Source: Stenopsyche tienmushanensis
Taxonomy: Eukaryota; Arthropoda; Insecta; Trichoptera; Stenopsychidae
Direction of reading: 5' to 3'
Assembly: GCA_008973525.1 (NCBI GenBank)
Contig: WACJ01000526.1
Span: 310,001 to 374,000 of the forward strand
Length of the DNA stretch: 64,000 nt
Below are positions 34,862 to 46,649 of the stretch, one piece after another. The position numbers were made by a program, and so were the translations under genes. The number at the start of each line of letters is the position of its first letter. The stretch's first letter is position 1. The notes under the pieces were generated by a model. The model was not told the origin of the DNA and searched no databases. It was given only the letters and a program-made list of their open reading frames with translations.

Positions 34862-35420
34862 TTCGATCAAAAAATGAAAGCAAAAGAAATAATGCAGAAA
34901 ATCAACGAAACACATGGCGATATACTGACTCTTAGTAAATGTCATAGGTGGTTGAAAAAAATTTAAATCAGCGACAGAAATCTTCAGAACGCGCCTAGAT
35001 CAGGAAGACCATTAAAAATAGACGATGAGCTCCTGTTAAATCTAGTAGTGTCCGATCCCCGTCAATCTATCGTAGATTTATCAAATAAGCTTGGGTGTCC
35101 ATGGTCAACTATACAAGATCACCTTCACTTCATCGGGAAGTGTTCCAGACAAGGAGTTTGGGTTCCTCACGATTTATCACCAACAGCACTAGAACAGCGA
35201 CGCGCTATCTGCGCTAACAAAAAACTGGATATTGTTTTTTTGTGATTCATCTCTGTCTGATGGATATCCCCTGCAGGGTTCGTCGGAGACCTCCTCTCAA
35301 TCCTTCTTAAAAAACCTATACCATCGGAGAACTTGTAATATGGACAAGCAATCAGTCTCAAAGACCTGATGAATCAATAGAAACGTATCGGTACATTTTG
35401 AACGCACCTGTATTAAAGCT
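34862..35420 (+). pseudogene. mariner transposase N-terminal fragment
   Basis: The reading MKAKEIMQKINETHGDILTL, SKCHRWLKKI is followed by APRSGRPLKIDDELLLNLV and DPRQSIVDLSNKLGCPWSTI, then QDHLHFIGKCSRQGVWVPHD, LSPTALEQRRAIC. This is the paired helix-turn-helix, linker and WVPHxL motif of mariner transposases. It has a stop near residue 31 and runs out after about 150 codons, before the catalytic blocks. Confidence 0.75.
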
Positions 35421-35652
35421 TATGTTGCGGGCTATTTTTTTGCGTTTATCTTAATTTTCTTTTTGTCTTTGTCTAAGCTTTTTGACTATTTATTTTCTGC
35501 CTTTAAGTTTGTATTTAGTTTTGTCTAATTTTTTTGGCTTTTTTTTCCCTCTTTTCAGAATTATTTTTACAATTGAGGCATATCAATTAACATTATTTTG
35601 ATTTAAGTAATGAATATTTTATGAATCGTCTAGCCATAAAAATTGGCTAGAC

Positions 35653-35933
35653 CAGCGCTTCTTAAACTTATGTAGTCCGCGGACCCCCTCTTGGAGCAAA
35701 ATTTCCTTCGCGGACCCCCTTTTGAACAATTTTTTTTTGGTGAACCTCATCCCAACCCTTGTGACTTAATTTTTCAAACAAACAAACATTTCCTGGCCAA
35801 AATAGAGCTTCTTATAATGTTTTCTGTAAATAATTTCACGAAAATATCTTGTTCAACTACAGATAAATGTTTTTTTTAATATCTTCGCGGACCCCCGAAA
35901 ATGGCTTCGCGGACCCCTGTTTAAGAACCACTG
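35653..35933. mobile_element. hAT-A MITE
   Basis: It begins CAGCGCTTCTTAAACTTATG and ends CCCTGTTTAAGAACCACTG, with target duplications GGCTAGAC (35645-35652) and GGCTAGAT (35934-35941), 7 of 8 matching. At 281 bp with no ORF it is a short deletion derivative of the element at 174-2770, sharing CGCGGACCCCC blocks at both ends. Confidence 0.85.
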
Positions 35934-35944
35934 GGCTAGATAAC

Positions 35945-36185
35945 GGTTTTTAAACGTATGCACCCCCTCTTGAGCAAAATATTTTTCGCGGGCACCCTCT
36001 TGAAAAATTTTTTTTGTCGGATCCCATCCCAAAATTTTACATTGTTCTTGAGACTTAATTTTTAATTTTTTTTTTTCAAACAAACATTTTTTGGTCAAAA
36101 TAGATCTTCTTATAATGTTTTCTGTAAATAATACGAAAGTATCTTGTTTAAATATAAAAAAAAATATTAACCCTTGTTTAAGAAA
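35945..36185. mobile_element. Second, decayed hAT-A MITE
   Basis: It repeats the neighbour's internal order (TTTTTAAACGTATGCACCCCC, TTCTTATAATGTTTTCTG, CCCTTGTTTAAGAAACC) and shares long stretches with it, but the ends are degraded and no clear duplication remains. It lies head to tail with the previous copy. Confidence 0.6.
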
Positions 36186-36418
36186 CCTTAATAGCGGTAG
36201 CATTAGTCCCCTCTGGGTTTCCGCCTCATAGGCCTCATCTTTGTGCCGACATCAAGAACGGAATTGACGTTGTAGAAGGTTTTGTTAGACTCGGTCCGAG
36301 GAAGGGTAATGAGGAAGAGGGAAATATTTTGATTTTCCGATCTCTTCATTTGGACCACTCTAAACGGGATATAAGAAAAAGAACGAAACCAGAAGAAGAC
36401 AAAGTATATTTGCGAACG
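36183..36418 (+). other. Open segment that could be an exon
   Basis: One plus frame is open for about 78 codons, rich in charged residues (DIKNGIDVVEGFVRLGPRKG, RSLHLDHSKRDIRKRTKPEE). It ends at a good donor-like CGAAC/GTAAGA. No convincing start or partner exon is seen, and the opposite strand is also open here, so this may be chance. Confidence 0.25.
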
Positions 36419-37490
36419 TAAGAAGTCTTGGCGATGATAGTAACGTCTTTTAATTGCTTCAATCAATAATCAATGATCTAAAATTAAACTACAAGATATG
36501 ATTAAATATTTTCCTTGTTAAGAAAATATATTATACCATCAATTTATTTAAAATTAAATTAAACTTTAATCTCTTGGTTAAAAAATCAGGACTTAAGTTA
36601 CTTTCAGCAGAACGAGTGTGCTGTGGATGATAGCAATTAGAGCAATTATCTTTTTTAAAAAAAGTCATCCCATATATAATTTGAATGTTGTTTTCATGAT
36701 TTGGCGACATAAGGAAAATTTTTACTTAGTTAACAAAACTTAATAAAAAAATGCAACTTAAATTTAAAAAAAATCATTGTTAAAAAAAATTTTTTTACAC
36801 AATCTAGATCTGGTCCATAAATTAGCTCACCAAATCAATATTAAGTCAAATCCTACTACCTAATTTGCTGAATTGCGATTTCCTCTTAAATTATATGATG
36901 TAGTGATATATTAATTATGTTTATAATTTTCTTCATTTTTCGAAACTTTAAATGAAATATGTTCTGGTTTTGGTATTATTCGATAATTAAAAAACACTCT
37001 ATCCTAATTTTGAACTCGTCTAATTCTTTTATGGTTTGAATTTATTGATAAAATCAACAAAGATTGGATTTTTTATTCCGTTGCCGTTTGCAGCATAAAA
37101 TTTCTCCACCTTGATTTTACTTGCATCAGGGGAAATAGAATTAATGGAACAAGTATGTTGAATATTTGATCACTACTTATATTTTCATAAGCTCAATTTA
37201 TGGAAATATAAAGGAAAATGTCTACTTACAAATATAACTAAAAGTAATTAGATCTTATGCACTAACATTGGAAATGTAATAGTGAAAATCTAAACAAACC
37301 TAAATAAAATTATTTGAAACGTATAAAATAAATGTTATATAAAAGCATGAAGTGTCTGGTTTTATATCTCTTTAAAAAGCAACCTTATATTTCACATTCA
37401 CAACATCGAACAAATTTGATAATCGATAATTCCGCTTTTTTCGATAATATGATATTTATGTATTAAACTTTATATAACGTGTGAAGTGAT
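36419..37490. other. AT-rich non-coding stretch
   Basis: Nothing supportable was seen. Confidence 0.3.
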
Positions 37491-37499
37491 GAAATGCTC

Positions 37500-37900
37500 A
37501 AATCAAGATTGACCCAAAGTACAGTCGCAAAGCGTTAAAGGAAAGCTCTGGACGATTTAAGGAATGGAATGAATTAACATGTGATTGGAATGAAATCTGG
37601 AATATATCTGTAGGACTTTTATGCAAGGAATGTATAGGAAGGGAATCGGAGAGAGTATCGGAATACGGTCTATAAACAACACGAGACTAAACAAAAATGA
37701 TACTATACAGATATCGTTTTTAATGATGATCAATGGCGCTGATTCAAACAGTATGAATGGATTGAAAAGAAATACTGTCTAGACGAAATTAGAGTAGGTC
37801 ACAAAAAAAATTACATTATAAAGAGGAAATCTTAATGACGTACATTTCAATGTCAAATGGATAATTTCTTTGATATGGTGATTCAATGCCTTTTGCAATC
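37500..37900 (+). repeat. Dispersed repeat, direct partner of 46650-47045
   Basis: Long blocks align in order with 46650-47045, for example GAAATCTGGAATAT, TTTTATGCAAGGAATGTAT, ATCGGAGAGAGTATCGG, AAGAAATACTGTCTAG and ACGTACATTTCAATGTCAAA. Neither copy has an intact ORF. Confidence 0.8.
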
Positions 37901-38845
37901 CATCTTTTATTGTTTTTACAGTTATTATTGTTTTTACGCAATATTAATAATTTCTTCAGGTAATATTTTTTTGTATTCAAAACGGCGTTCGTATCGTAAT
38001 TAATTGTCGTTCTTTAAAATACGCACGGTTACAGTGTAATTTTAAAAAAATCGATAAAACGAAAACCGTGCTAAAGCGAAAATTGGATCACTGGGATAAT
38101 AAAATATTATAAGAAATCAGCACTCCCAGAAATTTTTATTTAGCACTACACCACTGCGTTTAAGTAATAAATGCATTAAAATGAATTAACGTACAAACGC
38201 AAACAATATTTCAAACCTTAAGCAAATATTCGAACCACTGCCGCAGTTAAATAAACACCGCCCTCTCTTATGAGTCGATGGAATAATTTTAGCAAATATT
38301 TTATTATTTCTCAAAAAAAGGATTGCTCACTCGCTCACATGCAGAAAGATTTTGTCTACGAACTATGTCCAATAAATAAGAGCGTCGTTTTGATTTCGAG
38401 GGCTTCAAACCGGCACGAAACCGAAAACTGATAACCGGTAAAACCAAACCGATATAAATGTTAGGAAAGTAACCGAAACATTTCCGAATCATCCGAAATG
38501 TCAATATTTGAATTATGCAATTTAAATACATACTTTAAGAGTAATTTTTGTTAAATTATTTTTTTTCTTCATAGATGACTCTTAAGTCGGTAAATAAGCG
38601 ATTCGACCGTGCTATTTTCAAGGTTTAATGGAAGTTTGTACATAAAATTGTTTACTGCCATCTGTGAGAAACGGATGAAATTTTATTTGAGTTTTTATTT
38701 TAATAGTTTTTGTAGATTGTGGTAAGATGTCAATGCTTTCTTGGAATCAGAACGTTGAAAAGAAAAAAAAATGAAGCAAACGAAAAAAACTGCGAAATGT
38801 ATTCCATTTTAGCAATGTTATCGTTCCTAAAATATTCTGTTCTTT
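37901..38845. other. Non-coding stretch with a pogo-like end
   Basis: AAAACGAAAACCGTGCTAAAGCGAAAATTGG-type wording around 38055-38090 resembles pogo-like ends elsewhere in the window. Otherwise unassigned. Confidence 0.25.
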
Positions 38846-38849
38846 TAGA

Positions 38850-39115
38850 ATGACTGCTTTAACGCTTCAGTCTAACTCGTTTTGTTAATCCGATTACCGA
38901 CGACATTCATAAACACCTAAGAATGCTTAAATCATCGCTAGAACACACAATGAGAGTCAGTCTTTCTGTCTCGTGTTTGCCTCTTGACTTCACTAATCGT
39001 TTTTGGTTATAACAATCCAGAGATAAGATCGTACTTTTATAGCCGTCGAATCATTTGTCAATCAAGTAAAACGATCCACACGTTTTTTTAATGCGTTGTT
39101 TGCGCTGACCTTCTG
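38850..39115 (-). repeat. Dispersed repeat, inverted partner of 43335-43650
   Basis: Its reverse complement matches the interior of the hAT at 42879-43918: ATCCGATTACCGACGACATT, CACACAATGAG, TCGTGTTTGCCTCTT, CACTAATCGTTTTTGG and CACACGTTTTTTTAATG. This copy lacks the hAT ends, so it is either an older fragment of that element or an independent repeat captured by it. Confidence 0.75.
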
Positions 39116-39252
39116 AACTTCAATTGCCTTTATTTTTACGATCATATCTATAAGTGTTTTCGATAAGATGAGAGTGATGTTTGTAACGCTCAATACATCT
39201 CTGGTATCGTGCCATTTTAAAATATGTATTAATATTTTGAACTATGGGCTTA

Positions 39253-39446
39253 GGCCTGAACCACACTATGGTGCCGTTAACGGTTCGATCTCGCTCTCGG
39301 TCCGGTCAAATATTCTCATACAAGAAACGGAATTGGAACGATCCGATAGTGTGAATACTCTGATTGTTTCTTGTGTAAAAATATTTGATCGGACCTGGTT
39401 CGGAGCGAGATCGAACCGTCAACGGCATCATAGTGTGGATCGGGGC
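39253..39446. mobile_element. PIF/Harbinger-type MITE, near-palindromic
   Basis: Arms of about 75-80 bases are inverted copies: GGCCTGAACCACACTATGGT at the left against the inverse of ATAGTGTGGATCGGGGC at the right, with matching GGTTCGATCTCGCTC blocks inward. Flanking TTA at 39250-39252 and 39447-39449 is the 3-bp Harbinger duplication. At 194 bp with only a short loop it would fold into a long hairpin. Confidence 0.8.
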
Positions 39447-39692
39447 TTATTGCTCATAAGAGTGATTATATACGTACATAACACAGGGATTTCAATCAAC
39501 AAATAACCTTAAAAAAGATTTTAAATATTTAGATCAATATAAAAGGACAAAAAAGTTGAACGTGAAGGTTATACAGCAGACCAAGTGTCTAACGCTGAAG
39601 AGACGGGTCTAAATTGGAAAAAGATGCCAGAACGAACGTTCATATCTAAAACGGAAAAATCCGCTCCCGGCTTCAAAGTTTCAAAAGATCGA

Positions 39693-40742
39693 ATTACGTT
39701 ACTTACTTTACTTATGGTGGCGCTTATAGCCCTATCGGAGAGCCCCGGCCACCGACAGGGCTAATCGTCATTTTCGTCTGTCCTGGGCCTCCTCCCTCCA
39801 ATTGCCCAGGCCCAGACGAGCGGCGTCTTTTTTACCTGATCGGCCCAGCGTAGCCGAGGTCTTCCGACGTGTCTACTGTCACTCGGTTGAAAATCTAAAA
39901 CGGCTCGGGGGACTCGGTGTATGGGCATCCGTGCCACATGACCTGCCCAATAGAAAGGACGAAGCTAGTTATTGATGCATCACCGTACATGAATATGACC
40001 TCGCGATTGGTCGCATCCCGGAGAGGTCCGAAAATTTTCTCAAAATTTTCCTCTCGAATCTTTCGAGGCGCATCGCATCCCGAGCGGTCATGATCCATGT
40101 TTCACCCCCGTAAACCACTATCGGCCTAATTAATGTTTTATATATTTTAGTTTTAGCCGATAGTGATTTTTTTCCTAATATTTTCTTCAGGTCATGGTAG
40201 CACCGATTGCCGTATTGTATCCTGGAGGTTATTTCGTTGTACGTCAAGTTCTTCTCCGTGAGGATGGATCCTAGATACTTAAAATCCTGGACCCTTTCAA
40301 TATTATTATTTACATTATATCATCGTTCCATGGATGTGCGTTTCCCAATCTGCCAGCCTCCCTCATAATTGCTTCCAACGCAATGTTAAAGAGAATCGGG
40401 GAGAAGGCGTCCCCCTGTCTAACTCCGGTTGTCACCCCGAAAGGTTCCGACAGGGCCCGTTGGAGCGTACAACACTGACCGATCCGATCACGCACATCCT
40501 CGACAGCCTCACCAGCTTACTCGGGATTCCCATCTCCAACATGGTCCTCGAAAATTTTTCCCGATTAACGCTGTCGTATGCCTTGCAAAAATCTACGAAA
40601 TTGTGGCGGAGATCGACACCGTATTCCCACATTTTTTGTGAGAATATTTTGACCGTAAATAATTGGTCCACAGTAGACCTGCCGGGTCTGAAGTCATACT
40701 GGTATTCACACAAATATGATGCCAAAAACTGTAACAAAATTA
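39693..40742 (-). pseudogene. LINE reverse transcriptase and 3' end, frame-broken
   Basis: On the minus strand the RT begins at about 40740 with FRPGRSTVDQLFTVKIFSQK, then FVDFCKAYDSVNREKF, MGIPSKLVRLSRMC, GVTTGVRQGDAFSPILFNIA and LEAIMREAGRL. After a gap of about 60 codons where the catalytic Asp pair should lie, it resumes with ITSRIQYGNRCYHDLKKILG and YGGETWIMTARDAMRLERFE, then RHVGRPRLRWADQV near the C-terminus. The 3' end finishes in a GTAA-type simple tail at about 39690. It belongs to the same LINE family as the 3.5-kb and 33-kb fragments. Confidence 0.8.
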
Positions 40743-41826
40743 TTAATGCCTTCGTGTGACGACCTGGATATTCCTCTTGGACAGAAATCCAAAATCCATG
40801 GTCATTTTGGAAAATTTAATTATTAGACTACGATCAGACTCTAATGAGATTAATTCTTCTTCTTCGGCGTATGAAAATTCACAATGCAATATATTAATCG
40901 TAGCAAATGGATTTCGTATCCAGTCATAATTTTCTATAAAGGGAGGAAAATAATGTGCAATACTTTCTTCAAATAAAGTTAAATGTTCTATTATTGCGGA
41001 AATAATTCTCTCGGAAATGTTTTCGTTAAGTGTAGAAAACATATCTACTTTTTTTTCTACTATTCGATTTTTCTAACATTCTAGTTATTTTTTTCTAAAT
41101 CCTGTTGTTTCGTTAATGGATGTCAAAAATATTACGTTATTTCCTTGAATGTTTGTGTTCATTTTATTGAAGTAATTAAAAATATCTGCTAAATATGCTA
41201 CTTTAGCACACCAATCATTATTCTGAAGACGTTTTACAAAATCATCTATACCTTCATTTCGAAAAAAGATTAACAATTCATTATTAAGTTCTATGAATCG
41301 ACATAAAACTTTACCCCTAGATAACCTATTAACTTCAATGTGAAAAAGCAACACTTGTATTTAGCTTTCATAGAAATGTAAAGATTTTTAAACATGCGTG
41401 TTTTTAAAGGCCTTAATTTTATGAAATTCACCATATTTACAACCTGATCTAGTTCAGGTTTTAGTGATGCTGGTGATGTTTTCGTAACTAAAGATTCTCT
41501 ATGTAAAAAAAACAGTGCGAAGCTATAATATTAGGGTTTCTTGTCTTTGCAAGGATAAAAAATTCTTTAATTGAAGCCAATCATTGGAGGAGCATCACCT
41601 GTACAAATTATAACTCCCATGATATTTTAAATTGTTCTAAATATGAAGAAATGGAATCAAAAACACCTTGTTTTGTAGTATGCTCGGTATGTTCTTTGCA
41701 GCATAGATATTGGTTAACTCTTTCGTTGACTTTCATAATTTCGTCAACGACTTTTTCGGTTTTCACTATTTTGCAGATTTTTTTGTTTTTACCATTTTTT
41801 TCGAGGTGCACCGGTTGAGAACCACT
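40743..41826 (-). pseudogene. Second ZBED5-like hAT fossil
   Basis: The minus strand carries KVVDEIMKVNERVNQY, then a LRP..TRMFKNL-like stretch, then LLFHIEVNRLSRGKVLCRFI, ELNNELLIFF and CAKVAYLADIFNYFNKMNTN, then DWIRNPFATINILHCEF. The LL...EV.RLS.GKVL..F.EL motif is shared with the hAT-A transposase at 1.3 kb. The outer end, read on the minus strand as CAGTGGTTCTCAACCGGTGC, stops at 41826. The LINE at 39693-40742 abuts the other side, so the remaining end is lost or was displaced. Confidence 0.7.
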
Positions 41827-41939
41827 GTTCTATTTTATGGGATATTTTTTAGAATCTTTCTTAGAATCGACTTTTTCTGAATTACAAAATCAACGTTTTT
41901 GCAATACATAGCTTCTTCTAAATCTTGTTATTAATGATT

Positions 41940-42420
41940 TAGCGGGTGCTTCATTCGAAACGCTTTAGTTTTTTTAATGTCTTTCAGGAATTAGTCGTTT
42001 TCTTATCAGCAACACTCAGTAGCACGAGATGGTCAAGTAGAATCGATGTTCTAAAACGATTAAAAAATAATATAGAATCAAAATATATTTGGACTTTTAT
42101 AAATGATATATTATTAAGTTCGTGTATAAATTTAGATTTTTTCTTACGTATAAAGAACAGAATGAATCTGATATTGACGGATTGGATTTATGCGAAGAAT
42201 TCGTAGATTCATTGCCAATTAAGAAGAAATGGATCCCTAAGATATTTTAAAGTATACTTTGGAAAATCATCTTTTGGTCACATTCACCAATAATTTTATT
42301 GTGTTGCGAATATTATCAACGCTTCCAGTGTCTGTAAGCTTCAGGTGAACGTTATTTTTCTAAATTAAAAATAATAAAAAACTAATATCATTAATGAGTT
42401 TTCATTAAAAAAAGACCAGA
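41940..42420 (+). pseudogene. ZMYM1-like hAT transposase fossil
   Basis: The plus frame reads FNVFQELVVFLSATLSSTRW, SSRIDVLKRLKNNIESKYIW (the TRW.SR..A/VLK.L motif of ZMYM1/TTF-type hAT proteins). At about 42300-42400, after frame shifts, come RILSTLPVSV and then ASGERYFSKLKIIKN, the dimerisation domain. The distance between the two is too short, so the copy is deleted as well as shifted. Confidence 0.6.
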
Positions 42421-42878
42421 AGTAGGTAAACCCGCTAAACTCGAAATGTCGAAGTTTTCGACGGTTGCTATGGTTTTTGTTCCAGCAAAATATATGCGAT
42501 GATCGTTCTTCATAACATGTTCGGTTACTGCCAATTTGTAATCCAATTATTCATCATTATTTTTGTATTGTAAAATAGACAATACGAAACATAAAGCAAT
42601 TCTAAGATAAATGTGCACTATGTTTTTATTTATATTAAATTGTTACGCGATTTTTGGTATATTCCCTCACATTGATTTTAAAAATAAAGAAACATTTCCA
42701 TCAGTTTTCTATATAGTTCAAGTCTTTTTTATGCGACTTCCCGTGGAATTTTTACGCAGTGCGAACAAACATTTTAGATGTTATCAACTTTATTAAACTC
42801 CGTATTGCCTCTGTCAATCGCACTCGGATTACAATATGGTGTCATCTTCGAGTAATGAATATATCACATGATTACAGT

Positions 42879-43918
42879 CAGTGGCGTAGCTAGGTAACCA
42901 AGGGCCCTGGGGCAAATTAAAAAATGGGGCCCCACTGCTATGTAAACTGATTAGGTTTTATCAAATAAAAATATGAAATATACAAATACTTTAAAAATGC
43001 TAAGGTACTTAACGCTTTCGCGCGCGCAAATCGTCAATCCCTTCGTCGCTGCAGCACATGAGTGCAAATAAACCTCGCGCCGGAGTAGTCCTATGCCTAC
43101 CGCGCTCCCAGACACAAAACCGTTTACAAAACATGGATCCAAAACATAGAAGAAGGTTATTTGACAACGAACCTAGAAAATCTTTTTTTTTTGTTATACT
43201 ATTTTTTGAAAATTTTATTTTTTTTGTATTTTTTTAATAAACTTATAAAATTGTTGTTAAAAAAAATAAATATGTTGAGAACAAGTGCTTTCGACTCCCA
43301 TTACTCTAATACAGAATGATCGACCTTTCATTGTGTGTATTAGCGATGGTTTAAATAGTTTTATTATTAAAAAATACAATGGTTGAAAATCACTGAAAAG
43401 TGTAAAGAATACATTAAAAAAACGTGTAGATCGATTTACTTGTTGATAAATGTTTCGAGGGCAATAAAAGTTCGGTCTTATCGCTGGAATGTTATCACCA
43501 AAAACGATTAGTGACGTGAAGAGGCAAACACGAGAGAGAATATCTGACTCATTGTGTGTTCTGGCGATGGCTTAAGCACTAATACGTATTCATGAATGTC
43601 GTCGGCAATCGGATTCACGGAAACGAGCTAAAATGACGATGCCGCGCGCGAAAGCGTTTTAAGCTCTTTTTTGTGATTGACAACACTGCCAACCTACAGA
43701 AAGAATTTAGGGGAATTCCGTAGGCATAACTTATGAATTTCTCTCAACTGAGTTGTCATGATTAAAGTGGGGTTGCAACCAGTCAAATTTATTTTGAAAA
43801 TGGGATAAATTTCCAAAAGTTCAGTTCGATCGAGATTTCTGGTAAGGATTCGAGGGCCCCCTGAGCTTGAGGGCCCCGGGGCACTGCCCCGCCTAGCCCC
43901 TTGGTAGCTACGCCACTG
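42879..43918. mobile_element. Non-autonomous hAT with perfect target duplication
   Basis: It begins CAGTGGCGTAGCTAGG and ends GGTAGCTACGCCACTG. The 8-bp duplication ATTACAGT at 42871-42878 and 43919-43926 is perfect, marking a recent insertion. Subterminal GGGGCCCC-type stretches are typical of this MITE class. It is 1040 bp without transposase. Its centre (43335-43650) is repeated in inverted orientation at 38850-39115. Confidence 0.9.
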
Positions 43919-44074
43919 ATTACAGTGGTTCTCGCTGTTTTCGTCAGTAGTATTTTGCTTTCGTTCGAAGTGGTTCAGTTCAGGAGTTCAAGACGAAATA
44001 ACCTTTCTGTAAGTAAAAAGCTTCAATTTTAGCTTTTTATTAGAAATATACGTACAATATTCGTTATAAATATA

Positions 44075-44540
44075 TTCATCCTTCGATTTACGCGGTACTC
44101 AATTTTACGTGATTTCACTTTTACGCGGTCAGAAATATATACATTTTTTAAAAAAATCAAACATGTTCACAGTAAAAAATGTTTTTTAACATTACTAATA
44201 AACCAAATAAATTTACGTCTAAAGACATTTCAGATTTTTTTCAATTGGCCAATCACTTATAAAATAAGGTTTTGGCCACTAATTCTGTTATTGAACGTGC
44301 TGTTAAATTTCAGCGAGACCTTAAAAGCCTGTGCGCGTAATATAGTAAAATTTACAAAGACTTAAAAAAGCACAACACAAAAATTGGTTACGGATTATTA
44401 CGGAGTCTCGATTTACGTGGATTTTTATTTTCTGGAACCTATCTTCCGTTTTTGTATGAACTTGAAGTCTCGATTTACGCGGTTTGGATTTAAGCGTTTT
44501 CTCTCGGAATATATCTACCGCGTAAATCAAGGGATGAGTA
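44075..44540 (+). mobile_element. pogo/Tigger deletion derivative
   Basis: Ends TTCATCCTTCGATTTACGCG and, inverted, CTCATCCCTTGATTTACGCG are flanked by TA (44073-44074, 44541-44542). The interior retains the transposase tail: KDISDFFQLANHL, KVLATNSVIERAVKFQRDL. The same tail is present in the copy at 50145-51070 (KDISEILQLANHLENKVLAT). Confidence 0.8.
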
Positions 44541-44542
44541 TA

Positions 44543-46640
44543 TTTGAATGGTGTCAATTTGCCCATATCGGCAGTTATACGTGATAATTGACGACTTATT
44601 CTTGGATCCATCTGACATGCCATCCTCTTACTATGCGAATATTTGTAGATTCTTTATATATGTTATAAAAAAATATTTTTGACAAATGCGATGGTAATGC
44701 GAGACATTTGAGGCAGCGATATTTGAAAGGTATTTACAAGTATCGCATTTAAAATATAAATATTATATGACGCGTCAGGGTTAAATTATAAAATAATCTT
44801 ATTTCACGAAAACAATAATTTTACTTCTTATGTAATTTGAAGCAGCTGTTATCTTTGAAACGTACGCAAGAAGCTTATCGGTGCTGATTATTACTATAAG
44901 ATCCAAGTAGATCGCCTTTCAGTTGTTTGATGCAAAATGAGAGCATTTCTTAGTTGCACGTTACACCTAAACATCGTCACTTTTGTTATTTTTTTTTGTT
45001 TCTGAATCTATGAAAGAATATTACGATATCGAGCCTTCCAAAGCTTTCCAAAGCCTTCGAAAGCTTTCTAAAGGTGTCCTAAATTAACTCTTTTAACTTG
45101 AGATTGTTTTTCACGCGGCGAACTAGCAATTCGAGACCTTCGGCAGCATTTTGGCGAATTTCTTTCCACTATCAGAAAATCATTACACACACACAAATTA
45201 ATGTGTAAAACTTTTATACGTTTAACATTTAATATATTGTAACGTTGAAAGAAAACTGGTTGGAAAATCGCCAGCATAAAAGGCGGGGTTGCCGTGCAAG
45301 CTCACGTATCTTAATAACCATAGTAATGACTTGTTTTCTAAACAATACGAATGATTGAACTTTCTAGACGCGTGGCACAATAACATCAGAAGGTGATAAG
45401 AGCAGCGTCAATTACCTTAAAATTCCATACCAACTGGACAATAAAATTGTCTTCTAGAACGATCGCTACAAGGGGAACATTATGCCTTGTATAAAATAAG
45501 TGCTTTTCACCATACAGACCAGCTTCGGTTCAGCTCTGAACAGATCTCTCCCTCTCCGAGCTTCGACCTTAGAGCTTCGATCTTCAAACTTCTTCGAGCT
45601 TAGCTTCGAGTCTCGATTAGGTATTGTACGCCCCGCAATCGCAGCCTGCATTATTTCAGTTGGTCAAGCATGTGACAACCCTCTTGTCCTTCCATACGAA
45701 AACTAATGTATTTCTTTTGCGGTATGCTACTATCGATTTCTTGCTGAATTTTGTTTTATTTTTATTTCTCCTGGTAAATGCTTCCTATTTATCAAGATAG
45801 TTCTTGTAAGGTGGCTTTTCAATTTCAATAGTTCTTTTGCTAAGACAAAGCTCATAACTGCATCAAGCCGAGTGGTGAGTGAGAATCGCCTCTCGAGTGC
45901 AAAGTGTTAAGCCACATTGTTTAGTTGTAGAAAGGCATAACGGATGGACTGGCTATACTTTAGCTAGATGCTGTTTCGTTTAATCCTCAGCATAATCAGA
46001 AGAGGCGAATGGTTTTGGTGGAAGAGGCAAATACAAATGTTTTTATTCGATTCCAAACTGATGCCAACAAGAAAGATATTGTTATACTGGAGACACTCTG
46101 ACCTCGGCTAGAATATCTTCTTTCGGCTATTCTGATTTCTTTTTTACACAGCTTGATGTTTTGCTTTGCAAAAACATTTTTTTTATGAACAAAGTGTAAC
46201 ATAGGGGATAATTATTCGGCTAATGACTCTCTCTAGAAGGATAATGAGCATATCTTAATTCGTTAAATAAACAAACTCGATTTCGTTGCATCTCTTTCAG
46301 TTTGATGTTAAAACCGCTTCGATTTATTATGATTATATCGTTTCGAAATATTGACATAATGTACCGGTCTTTGAATTCTCCGAATACAACGTATCACTGG
46401 AATTTGATCGCATATATGCGACATTACCTCTCAAAAGGTTAGGATTATTTGAATCACGTCATTATTTCCGATATATATAACGTGTTCGTTCTGCAACGGA
46501 TCCCGCTTATAGCACTAGTTTTATGTTTTAATGTTTTTTGTTTGTTTGGAGCGTGTGTTCTTCATCAGCGGTTCTTCGGCGAAAGCAATGATTTGTCACA
46601 AATATTTTTATTGTTCTGAATTTTATTTATAAGAAAAGTC
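44543..46640. other. Non-coding stretch with a promoter-like patch
   Basis: At 45490-45496 TATAAAA is followed about 30-40 bases later by initiator-like ACAGACC and TTCAGCT and then by repeated GAGCTTCGA units (45575-45635), which looks like a solo LTR or other pol II promoter. An imperfect CTTTCCAAAGC tandem occurs at 45036-45075. No gene motif was recognised. Confidence 0.3.
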
Positions 46641-46649
46641 GACAGTGAC

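Noticed and set aside
34310..35420. A single mariner spanning both halves
   Set aside because: The C-terminal half is on the minus strand and the N-terminal half on the plus strand, with a hAT-like end between; they are two separate fragments.
45036..45075. CTTTCCAAAGC tandem as a regulatory array
   Set aside because: Too short and imperfect to claim a function.
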